Shown piece after piece: positions 29,485-37,570 of a stretch of DNA of 64,000 nt; the stretch's first letter is position 1; each line of letters opens with the position of its first letter. The stretch is from JANMJD01 sp963828405 (GTDB taxonomy: Bacteria > Actinomycetota > Acidimicrobiia > Acidimicrobiales > Ilumatobacteraceae): the NCBI GenBank assembly GCA_963828405.1, contig CAWHEG010000031.1:2356001-2420000 (forward strand). Reading direction: 5' to 3'. Under the pieces are notes generated by a model. That model was given only the letters and a program-made list of their open reading frames with translations. It did not search any database and was not told the origin of the DNA. The translations under genes and the position numbers were made by a program.

Positions 29485-29590
29485 AAGGGCATCTCATGAT
29501 CGACCCAAGATGTAACGTGTCGGGCACCGGTTTGAGGTGTCACCGTCGAGCACCTTCCGCACAACTCTGTTGTCGTTGGAAGGATCACTC

Positions 29591-29668
29591 ATGAACGTGT
29601 TCACCGTTGTCGGGCGGCTCACCGCCTCACTCGCCTCAGTCGATGTCTCGCAGGTTGGTGTGCGATGA
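29591..29668 (+). CDS. Possible 25-residue leader peptide
   Basis: A GGAAGGA ribosome binding site at 29578-29584 precedes ATG 29591. The frame MNVFTVVGRLTASLASVDVS ends in TGA overlapping the ATG of the next gene (ATGA, 29665-29668). Spacing and overlap suggest translation coupled to the next gene. It could also be the relic start of a longer SSB-like protein. The stretch 29485-29577 before it is non-coding. Confidence 0.4.
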   Translation: MNVFTVVGRLTASLASVDVSQVGVR

Positions 29669-30159
29669 GATGCCAACCTGACCTTGTCGGCGCACCCTCG
29701 TCGATCGTTCCCGCTGTCGAGTGGGTGTTCCGCCACGCTGACGGACATCTGATCGATTTGCCCGATCAGCCGGTCCCTACGGTGCCCCGCGCCTGGCGGT
29801 GGGTGGCGACGCTGTGGCGTGATCCTCTCCAGCCGGGCGGGTGGTCGAGAATGATGTGGCCATGCGGCCAACGAGGATTCTGGATCGTCGGCCCGCTCGC
29901 TGTGGGTGACATCCTCGAGTTCGGCACCACCGCCTCCGACCACAACGGCCGACCTGTCCCCGGAGCGACCCACCAGTGGTACGGATGGTTGCACCGAGTC
30001 ACGCCAAGGGCGTTGGTGATCAACGGCCCGTACGGCTTCCCGGATCTCGCCGAGCACGACGCCCATGTTGTGATCGACGAGATCCTGCTCGAACAACTGG
30101 CCCCGCCGCCGTTGCCGCTCGCCGACGTCGCCACGTCCGACCTTTACGGGGACTCGTGA
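29665..30159 (+). CDS. Unknown conjugation-cluster protein (164 aa)
   Basis: The intact frame starts at ATG 29665 overlapping the preceding short frame, and its stop overlaps the next GTG. It is rich in Trp, Pro and Gly (WRWVATLWRDPLQPGGWSRM, then HQWYGWLHRVTPRALVINGP) and is predicted soluble, with no membrane segment. I do not recognise it. Its place in the run of overlapping genes between primase and prepilin peptidase implies co-expression with the transfer genes. Confidence 0.6.
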   Translation: MRCQPDLVGAPSSIVPAVEWVFRHADGHLIDLPDQPVPTVPRAWRWVATLWRDPLQPGGWSRMMWPCGQRGFWIVGPLAVGDILEFGTTASDHNGRPVPGATHQWYGWLHRVTPRALVINGPYGFPDLAEHDAHVVIDEILLEQLAPPPLPLADVATSDLYGDS

Positions 30160-30692
30160 CAGCGCCGCCCACACGTCGTGCTCACCTCGTCAGTGTCGTT
30201 GCCGCCGGCGTTGTGGCAGTCGGGTGCACGCTGATCGGTTGGCATCAAGTGGCAGGACTCGTACTCGTCAGCGGGATCGGATACGGAGTGATCGAAGCGG
30301 ACCTGCGGGAACGGCGCATCCCGACCCGACTTGTCGTGCTCGGCGCTCTTGGGTTGATCGCCTCTTCAACTATCAGCGTGTTCGACGATGACGGAGGGCG
30401 TCGCATCACGTGCGGCGTTGTCGGCGCGATCCTGCTCGGGTTGGTCTTCCTCATGGTCCATTTCGTGTCACCCGGGGGGCTTGGGTTCGGTGACGTCCGC
30501 CTCGCCGCCGTGCTGGGCGGAGTCGTTGGGAACGCGACGGCGACGTTCACCGCACCCGGATACGCCGCACTGCTCGCCTCGGTAGCGACCGTCGTGGCGA
30601 TGGCTGTGCTGCGGCGACGGACGCTGCCGTTCGGGCCGTTCCTCGTCGGCGCGGCGCTCGTCATCATCGCCGCCGACCTCATCGTCGGATAG
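30156..30692 (+). CDS. A24-family prepilin peptidase-like membrane protein
   Basis: GTG 30156 overlaps the preceding stop (GTGA). The 178-residue protein has five or six membrane helices. The two aspartates of type IV prepilin peptidases are visible in VIEADLRERRIPTRLVVLG (first Asp about 48) and GGLGFGDVRLAAVLG (GxGD motif, about 109-112). No N-terminal methyltransferase zinc domain is present, as in short A24 enzymes. The presumed role is processing of a prepilin-like substrate of the transfer system. Such an enzyme between primase and coupling protein is noteworthy. Confidence 0.85.
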   Translation: MTAPPTRRAHLVSVVAAGVVAVGCTLIGWHQVAGLVLVSGIGYGVIEADLRERRIPTRLVVLGALGLIASSTISVFDDDGGRRITCGVVGAILLGLVFLMVHFVSPGGLGFGDVRLAAVLGGVVGNATATFTAPGYAALLASVATVVAMAVLRRRTLPFGPFLVGAALVIIAADLIVG

Positions 30693-30698
30693 CGGGGC

Positions 30699-33019
30699 GT
30701 GGCCGTGGCGAGGCAGACGCAAGCGGAGCCGGGAGCGGGGTTCGAGTACGCCCTGATCGGAATCGGCGGATCGGTAATCGCCTGCGGCTTCGCCACCTAC
30801 CTCGGCGCCCGACTCACCACCCTGCTCACAGGCGGCTCCATCAACGGCGGCCTCGACGCCTGGCTACGCGCCACCGTGGGACTCGCCCGCGACCGCGATC
30901 CACAGACCGCTTGGGAGCACGCCAACCTGCCAGCCTCGAACTGGCTGTACTGGACCTGCACCGCTGTTGCCTATCTCCTCGTCGCGGGTGCAGCCGTCGG
31001 ACTCGTGAGGATTTGGCGAGGCCTGAACGGCACCGCTGGCGGCGGCGCGCGGCGCAAGCGGTTCGGTCAGGAGACCGAGGCCCGGGAGGCGACGCCGGGC
31101 GATGTGATCCCGTTGAAGGTCGACAGCATCATCCCGCCGACCGGGCGGATGCTTCTCGGCCGCATGTCCGCTCATCATTCCCAGATCCTCGCCACCGAGG
31201 ACCGGAACCGCCATCCGCTCAAGGGGCGCGCCGCCCGCCGCCAAGGCAACCGCGGGTCGGTCGCCCTGATCGGGCCGACCGGGTCCGGCAAGACCGCGCT
31301 CGCCAACGTCAGCGATCGCCACCTGGAACGGCCCGGTCGTCGCCGTGTCGGTCAAGCGCGACCTCTACGACACCACCGCCGCAGCCCGGGCCGAGAAGGG
31401 CGAGATCGCCGTGTTCGACCCCGGCGGCGCGACCGAACCTGCCGACCGCTCGCTGGTCACCGCTCGCGGCGGTCACCACCTCATCGGGGGCGCTGCGCAC
31501 CGGGCGGGCGCTGGCCCAGGCGATCCCGCGGTCGGGCGTCACCAACGCCGAGTACTGGGCGAAACACGGCGAGAAGCTGCTCGGCGCGTTCATGTGCGTC
31601 GCCGGACTCTCCCGGACTGATCCTGAACCCGACGGGCAGCCGCCGCGGGCGGTGTCGATGGAACAGCTCGCCGCATGGGTCACGACGATGGCCACGGCCA
31701 CCGACCCGACGATCAACGACCTGATCCGCCAAGGCTTCGACGGCGACCAGCCGCTCGAGGTGAAACTGATGGCCCGCCACGCGGCGAACACGTTCACCGG
31801 GGTCGCCAAGGAAGACCACAAGATCCGCTCCAGCGATCTACTCGACCGCGGCGCTCGCCCTCGACCCGTGGCTCGAACCCGTCGTCGCCCACTCCGCGTC
31901 CGACTCGCCCCGCCCGCTTCTACTTCGATCGACACCGGCTACGCCTTCCGGCCGAAGTTCGTCGACCTCGACTGGCTGATGTCCGGCGAACCCGATCGCG
32001 TCCAACACGCTGTATCTCACCGCGTCGCAACCCGAGTTCGAACGGCTCTCGCCGGTGCTCGGCGGGCTGCTCGCCGACCTCAAGGACGCGATCCACGCCT
32101 GGGACATCGCCGGGCACCGGCTGCCGAAGCCGCTGCTGTTCGTGATCGACGAAGCCGGCCAACTCGAACTCGGCTGGCTCCCCGCCGAGGTGTCAACGAT
32201 CGCTGCGCTCGGAGCGTTCTTCGTCACGTGCTGGCAGATCGCTGTCCCAGATCCAACACCGCTACACCACCCTCGCCGACGCCGTGCTGTCCGGGCATCG
32301 CACCAAGTGCTTCTTCGCCGGCATCGACGACCTCGCCACCATCCGCTACCTCTCCGGGCTGCTCGGCCACGAATACGTCACTCGGTGGACCAAGAGCCAC
32401 GACGTGCCGCAGCTGCTCGGCGGCGGCTCGCAACACGCCTCGCAGATCCGTGTCCGAGACGACCCAGCGCGAAGAGTTCGCCCCCGCCAACGCGCTACGC
32501 CAGATGTACCCCGGCGAAGCCGTCCTCCTCCACGGCACCCTGCCACCGATCCACCTCGACGCCGTCCGCTGGTGGGAAGAACGCCATCTCGGCCACCTCA
32601 TCACCCTCGACGATAAAGGACTTCCCGCCCCGCCGACGGACGTCTCGACCTGCCCGCTCAGCGACGAACCCGCAGGCGACCTCGCCCCGGTGCTCGACGA
32701 GGAGACGCTGAAGGCCGCGCTCGCCCAGCTACCAAAGCCTGAGGCCGTAGGTGCTCCAGCCGAGCCAACGACGAACGCCGTTCGTCGACCGGCAGTGGCA
32801 CGTGCCGTTCCGAGTGACACCGCCGACCCGCCCGCCAAGCACCCGGTCACCGACCGATGGACAACGACGACCGAGCAAGCCGAGTGTGACCTGTGCGGCA
32901 CCCACCTCGACCCCGGCCAAGGACGAATCCGCAAACAAGGCCGCCTCCACCGAACCCAATGCCACCCGAGTTGCACGGAACGTCGTCGTGCTGGTCGCCA
33001 TTCGGTCTCGGCGACGTAG
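30699..33019 (+). pseudogene. VirD4/TcpA-like coupling protein with C-terminal zinc ribbon, frameshifted
   Basis: GTG 30699 begins a protein with two N-terminal membrane helices (ALIGIGGSVIACGFATYLGA and WLYWTCTAVAYLLVAGAAVG). Walker A is SVALIGPTGSGKTALANVS near 31270. After frame changes near 31305, 31490, 31850, 32000, 32235 and 32450 one reads GEIAVFDPGGATEPADRS, EYWAKHGEKLLGAFMCVAGL, LLFVIDEAGQLELGWLP (Walker B near 32140), CFFAGIDDLATIRYLSGLLG and EEFAPANALRQMYPGEAVLL. The tail ends with CDLCGTHLDPGQGRIRKQGR and HPSC, a probable zinc ribbon. Coupling proteins bring the relaxase-DNA complex to the channel. Confidence 0.78.
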
Positions 33020-33092
33020 TCCTCATCTCAAGCGGTCGAGGACAATTGTTTGCGGCCATTGATGGCGCTCAGGTGAATTTCCCCAGAGCTGC

Positions 33093-33203
33093 TCACTGAA
33101 GTTCCGCACCTGTGTGGTCCCATCCAACGGGGTAGCCGGCGTTGATCGATGCTCGGGCAAGGGCGACGGCGAGCATTGTCTTGCCGACGCCGGGCGGGCC
33201 GAT
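33093..33203 (-). pseudogene. IstB remnant of a second IS21 element
   Basis: The minus strand reads IGPPGVGKTMLAVALARASI, then NAGYPVGWDHTGAELQ and a stop. This is Walker A of IstB with the following helix, cut at both sides. It differs from the IstB at 8903-9662, so it comes from another IS21 type. Confidence 0.75.
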
Positions 33204-33224
33204 TGAACCGTGCCGCTAGATCGC

Positions 33225-33493
33225 TCAACCAGGACCCAGGGGGTGTCAGCGAGTGGCGTGGGCGATGCTGGAGACCTCCGGCCCTTCAAAGCCCTGTTCG
33301 ATGCGATGCTCCCCGACGCCGAACACATCGCAGACCCGTTTCATGTCATGCGGTTGGCGAACGACAACCTGGACGACGTCTTGCCGCTTGCCGCCGGATC
33401 CAGAACGAACACCCTGCGCCGCGGGCGGGTCGAGATCACCAGCTGACATGGGCCCACCTGACAAAGACTCGGCTGAGGTCGCCGACAACGTGA
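33225..33493 (+). pseudogene. ISL3-family transposase remnant
   Basis: The fragment DLRPFKALFDAMLPDAEHIA, then DPFHVMRLANDNLDDV matches the conserved central region of ISL3 transposases. A frame change near 33370 is followed by RRIQNEH and HQLTWAHLTKTRL-type sequence. It has neither ends nor a start, and abuts the IstB remnant, so this is an insertion graveyard at the border of the conjugation cluster. Confidence 0.65.
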
Positions 33494-33846
33494 TCGAACG
33501 GAGTTGAACGTGGCGGGTTCAGGTTCACGAACTTCCGCGAGACTACCGCGTACGTGTCGTGCTCTACGCCGGTCGACCCAGCTGGGACCTTCTCCCCTCC
33601 ACCACTCCCCGGGAGATCCGAAGGACCCAGGCACCGACTCCGCGGTCGAGACTGTGGCAAGGTTCCCGCCTCGTAACATAAAACAACTACACACAGTGAC
33701 GATCGAGTACGAAGAGTAGGTCGAGAATTCGACCGCTGGAAGTGGGTTAATTTTCGACCGTTATTGACACGCTTGCGTGGTGACGCGACCCGCGACGGTC
33801 GTCGAACAAGATGCTCCACGAGTTCTGGACGAGACTGGAGGCCTCC
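33494..33846 (+). promoter_or_regulatory. Upstream region of the SARP gene
   Basis: I see no gene here. AT-richer sequence around 33670-33765 contains the dyad GTCGAGAATTCGAC (33720-33733) and a TTGACA hexamer (33763-33768) without a convincing -10 box at the usual spacing. It is the likely promoter region for the operon starting at 33847. Confidence 0.35.
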
Positions 33847-34593
33847 ATGACCATGACGGCGACGTGTAGCCAGCTCCCCCCGGACTCTGTTGGGCCGGGT
33901 TGTTTGCGCCTCAGCTTGCTTGGCGGGTTCTCTATGGTCGCCGATGGTGAGCAGTACGCAGTTCCGGAGAGCTGTCAACGTTTGCTCGTCTATTTGGCGC
34001 TGCGCGAGCGGCCGCAACGTCGGATCGTGGTCGCCGCGACCCTTTGGCCAGAGAAGACCGACGTCCGGGCCTGTGCCAATCTCCGCTCGACGATCTGGCG
34101 GCTTCCCGAACCTCTCGGGGTACCGCTCATCAGCGGAACTGGCACCAGTCTGCAGCTTTCCGAGTTCCTGATTGTCGACGTCAGAGAGGCGGAGGCCGCT
34201 GGCTGGGCTCTCGTCCGAGATCCAGAGAGCGCCCTTGATCACCTGGATCCTGAGTTGTTTCTGCTGGAGCTTCTACCAGGTTGGTACGAGGACGAGTTTG
34301 TTCTTTTCGAGCGTGAGCGAATCGCGCAGCTCCAGCTGCACTTCCTCGAGGCGTTGACGTACGCGTTGGTCGGGCGGTGCCGCCTCGCGGAGGCGCTCGA
34401 CGTCGCGTTCCGCCTCGTCGGCGCCGATCCGCTGAGGGAAGCCAGCCAACGAGCGCTCTTGTCCGTCTACCGGGCCGAGCGAAGCTTTGGTCAGGCTCGG
34501 CGGCAGTACGGGGCTTACCGGGAGCTGATCTTCCAAACCTTCGGCGACGAGCCGTCGGCCGGGTTGGCCGAACTGGCGGGTGTCGAGCGGTGA
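33847..34593 (+). CDS. SARP/BTAD-family transcriptional regulator
   Basis: I chose ATG 33847 because GGAGG at 33838-33842 precedes it; ATG 33811 is in frame upstream. The 248-residue protein has a winged-helix DNA-binding domain (about 18-105: LRLSLLGGFSMVADGEQYAV, then QRLLVYLALRERPQRRIVVA and LWPEKTDVRACANLRSTIWR). A bacterial transcriptional activation domain follows (about 110-240, HFLEALTYALVGRCRLAEAL, then DPLREASQRALLSVYRAERS). No ATPase or TPR extension follows, so it is a small SARP. It probably activates the peptidase operon at 35068-42121, which starts about 470 bases downstream on the same strand. Confidence 0.88.
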   Translation: MTMTATCSQLPPDSVGPGCLRLSLLGGFSMVADGEQYAVPESCQRLLVYLALRERPQRRIVVAATLWPEKTDVRACANLRSTIWRLPEPLGVPLISGTGTSLQLSEFLIVDVREAEAAGWALVRDPESALDHLDPELFLLELLPGWYEDEFVLFERERIAQLQLHFLEALTYALVGRCRLAEALDVAFRLVGADPLREASQRALLSVYRAERSFGQARRQYGAYRELIFQTFGDEPSAGLAELAGVER

Positions 34594-34823
34594 CCCGCCT
34601 CGTGCGGGAATCCGATCGAGCGCAGCCAGTCATCGACCATCTTCAGCACCTCCTCTGTATCGGCGGGCTGTCCACGATCTGTCGGTCTGGTCGTGAGGAC
34701 GTCTGGCGATGATGACACGGTGGCGCGAATCGACCCCGCTTCGCGCCGGACCTTGACGATCAGCATCGCCGTGGATGAAGCCGACACGTCTGACACACCG
34801 CCATCCTCGCCATGAGTTGTCAC
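34515..34823 (-). CDS. Possible small protein convergent with the SARP gene (102 aa)
   Basis: The frame reads STAMLIVKVRREAGSIRATV, then SSSPDVLTTRPTDRGQ and ADTEEVLKMVDDWLRSIGFP, with plausible amphipathic content. The start is GTG 34823 or the later ATG of MLIVKVRRE. It overlaps the 3' end of the SARP gene by 79 bases on the opposite strand. I do not recognise it, and it could be spurious. The remaining bases 34824-35067 show no gene. Confidence 0.4.
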   Translation of the reverse strand: MTTHGEDGGVSDVSASSTAMLIVKVRREAGSIRATVSSSPDVLTTRPTDRGQPADTEEVLKMVDDWLRSIGFPHEAGHRSTPASSANPADGSSPKVWKISSR

Positions 34824-35067
34824 CTGAGCGTCACTGTAACGGCCAGTAGCGTCCCGAGTCGGTCGGCCGGCGGCCTAATCACTGGAGAGGTCAGCGACCG
34901 ACGGGTCGGTGGCATGGTGATGGGAGCGGTCGGCCCCATCGACTCCCTTCGACGCTCGACGCTCGATGGTCGAGGCCACTTCTTTGTTGATCGCTCACGG
35001 GGCGGTGACGGCGCGGTGACGTGCTCTGTTTATCTTTCCAGCATCCGGCTTGACTTGGAGCGACGAG

Positions 35068-35946
35068 ATGTACGAACGGCACTTGGTAAACCGACCCGAC
35101 GACCTCGATCTGATGGGCCTGCCCGGGGATTTCGACGACTTCGGTCTGTTCGAGGGTGAGGACTATTGGGATGTTGAGGAGTTGTTCGGAGAAGAGTTCC
35201 CATGGGGTGATGAGGCCGTTGATCTCGCCGAGATCCTCCGGGGTGCACTGATCGAAGGCTACGGGGACGCTTTTCCGGAGGAGCTGGACGAGGCGCTGTT
35301 GAACATGTTCGATTCCCTGTCGCCAGCGGAGTCGTTCAACCTCAGCAAAGCGCTGAGCCAGATCGAGAAGGGTGCGGCTCAGGTCATGGCCGACCCGAGG
35401 GTCGGACAGATCGCCGCGGTGGTGCTACCAGTTGCCGGAGGGGCACTGGGCACCTACGTTGGTGGACCAGCGGGCACGGCTCTCGGCGCGCAGCTGGGGA
35501 GCGCAGCCGCAAAGGCGCTGCCGAAGAACGGCAAGGTCAGCTCGACGGCCTCGAAGGTCGCAGCGGCGACACCGGCGCATGGACAGCCGCAGTCGACCAA
35601 GCCGCCGGCTGCGGGGGGTTCAGCGGCCGCGGCGCAGGGACTGGTGCTCTCGCAGCAGCCAGAGGTGCTCAAGAGCCTGCTGGCGCTGGCGCTCGGTGAG
35701 CACGGCCGCAAGTCCATCGACGGCGTGCCCGTGGGTGCGGTCATGAATCTGCTCAGCACTATCTTCGGCCAGGCCGCCGCCGACGCCGACGAGCTGTTGT
35801 ATTCCAGCGAGGAGATGCCGGCTTATCTGTTCGCCGCCGAGGAGTACCCCGCTGACCCCGCGACTCCTGGGGACCGAGCGCAAGCGCTCTACGCGACATT
35901 GCTTGGCGCCGAGAACGAGAGCCTGTCCGAAGCGGCGGGTTGGTGA
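35068..35946 (+). CDS. Acidic protein with glycine-zipper segment, peptidase operon gene 1 (293 aa)
   Basis: ATG 35068 has GGAG about six bases upstream. The N-terminus is very acidic and aromatic (GEDYWDVEELFGEEFPWGDE). Residues about 115-150 form a glycine-zipper-like hydrophobic run (AAVVLPVAGGALGTYVGGPA, then GTALGAQLGSAAAKAL), seen in membrane-inserting or pore-associated proteins. An Ala/Pro/Ser-rich linker and a helical C-terminus follow. There is no signal peptide. It lies 17 bases before the next gene. I do not recognise the family. A membrane-active effector or chaperoned substrate is possible but unproven. Confidence 0.7.
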   Translation: MYERHLVNRPDDLDLMGLPGDFDDFGLFEGEDYWDVEELFGEEFPWGDEAVDLAEILRGALIEGYGDAFPEELDEALLNMFDSLSPAESFNLSKALSQIEKGAAQVMADPRVGQIAAVVLPVAGGALGTYVGGPAGTALGAQLGSAAAKALPKNGKVSSTASKVAAATPAHGQPQSTKPPAAGGSAAAAQGLVLSQQPEVLKSLLALALGEHGRKSIDGVPVGAVMNLLSTIFGQAAADADELLYSSEEMPAYLFAAEEYPADPATPGDRAQALYATLLGAENESLSEAAGW

Positions 35947-35963
35947 CGGCCGGAGGAAACCTC

Positions 35964-36470
35964 ATGAACCTTGGCGCGTTCTTCGACCGAGCATCGATTA
36001 ATCCGCTCGCCCTCGTCGAGGCCACGATCGAGCAAGCTCTCAATCAACTAGCTCGGGAGGGTGCGCTATCTGGAGACGGTGATCGGCCGCCGGAGGAGCT
36101 GATCGCGACAGCTCTGGGCAACCGTCTGGCCGGCCTTATCGCCAGCGACCGATCACCGTCTGGGGACGGGCGCGGGTCATCTGATCCGCAGCAGCACCAG
36201 CGTTCCGTCTACGAACACCTCATCAACCGCAACAGCGTGCTCGCTGCGGCTGTGGGCGCCTGCGACTGCTGGGGTGAGCAGGTCGAGTGCCCCTTCTGCG
36301 CAGGGGCCGGGACGCCCGGGTGGATCGTTCCCGACCGGGAGCTGTTCGCCAATTACGTGTACCCCGCTATCAGAGCCGCTGCGAGGGGCCGGGCCACACA
36401 GATCGGCGCAACGCGCCGTATACACAACCAAAGGAAGGACAACGGATATGTCGAATACCTTGTTCGATGA
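35964..36470 (+). CDS. Small protein with CxC...CxxC motif, peptidase operon gene 2 (168 aa)
   Basis: I chose ATG 35964 because GGAGG lies at 35952-35956. The protein is helical at the N-terminus (INPLALVEATIEQALNQLAR). At about residues 98-118 it has CDCWGEQVECPFCAGAGTPG, a zinc-knuckle-like or DnaJ-type CxxCxGxG motif. The C-terminus is basic. The frame overlaps the following ATG by 23 bases. The function is not recognised; the cysteine motif suggests metal binding and perhaps a folding role for the operon products. Confidence 0.7.
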   Translation: MNLGAFFDRASINPLALVEATIEQALNQLAREGALSGDGDRPPEELIATALGNRLAGLIASDRSPSGDGRGSSDPQQHQRSVYEHLINRNSVLAAAVGACDCWGEQVECPFCAGAGTPGWIVPDRELFANYVYPAIRAAARGRATQIGATRRIHNQRKDNGYVEYLVR

Positions 36471-37539
36471 CGCCGAGGCCATCGATTTCTTCGGTGACGT
36501 GAGCTCGGAGGGCTACGACGATGGCGATATGGAAGACATCGACGAGAGCTACCGACCAGCCAGCTGGTACTACGGACGCCCGTCCTATGGACGCCCATAC
36601 TACCGGCCACCGTACAACCGGCCCAGCTGGTACCCCCAGCCACAGTACAACCGGCCCAGCTGGTACCCCCGGCCCGGCCGGTACCCCCGGCCACCGTCCT
36701 ACCGGCCCGGGTTTGCAGGTCGTCCGCTTCGGCCCGCCGATAAGAGATTTCGGACCGAGGCACAACGGCGCGCCGAAGAACTGCGGGAGCGCCAGCGTGC
36801 TGCTTGGGCCCAGGCGCAGGGGGGCATGGTTCCCGCGCGCATGGGGGATGCTGGCCCCCTGATGGAACCGATGCGCGACCCGACGGCAGCAGTGCAAGAG
36901 ACGGGCTTCGGACGCGAGCTGCGGGCGGCGGAGATGGGTATGACTAGGGCCGCTGTTCAGGAACTCGGCCTGGAGAGCGAGGCGCAAGGACGGGCCTTCG
37001 CGGGCACGTTGTCGGCGCAGGAACGCCGCATCGGCCGTAGCGAGGTAGCGGCGGGCGTAGCCACGGTGGCAAACACGCTGGCGAACCAGCTGTCGAGCTC
37101 CTACCCTAACTTCGCCAGGAACCGGTTCGTCCGATTCGCGCTCCCGGTGGCGCCGCTGCTGCTCCTGAAACCCGCCCGGCGCGAGAGCGGCTTCCAGGGC
37201 TTCATCTCCGATCCTCGAGTCTGGGGCACCGCCCTGGCCGCGGGACTTGCCATCGCCGGAGAGATCAACAGCAGAGTGCAGAAGGCCGAAAAGGTGCGCA
37301 TCACACGCTTCACCAACGTCCTCGCAGGCAACGGAGAATTCGCCTTCGAGGCCCAGGCACTCGACAGCGGCGGCGCTGTGCTCCCGAAACGAATCAAATG
37401 GAGCACCACCAACCCACGTCTCATCGACGTTGATGAAAACACTGGGCTTGTGAAAGCGCTAAACAGCGGGGCGACGGAGGTCATCGCGACACTCGACGGC
37501 ACCACTGTGGACGAGAAAATCGCAGTGTTCGTGCGATGA
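36448..37539 (+). CDS. RPSWYP-repeat protein with C-terminal Ig-like (Big_2) domain (363 aa)
   Basis: ATG 36448 follows AAGGAAGGA at 36431-36439. The acidic N-terminus is followed by a Tyr/Pro/Arg-rich repeat region (about 30-85, units such as YYRPPYNRPSWYPQPQYN). A charged helical segment and a hydrophobic stretch LPVAPLLLLKP come next. Residues about 278-363 resemble a Big_2 fold (VRITRFTNVLAGNGEFAFEA, then WSTTNPRLIDVDENTGLVKA and VIATLDGTTVDEKIAVFV). Ig-like domains of this type occur in surface and phage-tail-like proteins. No signal peptide is visible, so export would need another route or release by lysis. Confidence 0.72.
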   Translation: MSNTLFDDAEAIDFFGDVSSEGYDDGDMEDIDESYRPASWYYGRPSYGRPYYRPPYNRPSWYPQPQYNRPSWYPRPGRYPRPPSYRPGFAGRPLRPADKRFRTEAQRRAEELRERQRAAWAQAQGGMVPARMGDAGPLMEPMRDPTAAVQETGFGRELRAAEMGMTRAAVQELGLESEAQGRAFAGTLSAQERRIGRSEVAAGVATVANTLANQLSSSYPNFARNRFVRFALPVAPLLLLKPARRESGFQGFISDPRVWGTALAAGLAIAGEINSRVQKAEKVRITRFTNVLAGNGEFAFEAQALDSGGAVLPKRIKWSTTNPRLIDVDENTGLVKALNSGATEVIATLDGTTVDEKIAVFVR

Positions 37540-37570
37540 TGCGCGTCGCTCGCATGAGTTCCTCGAGACG

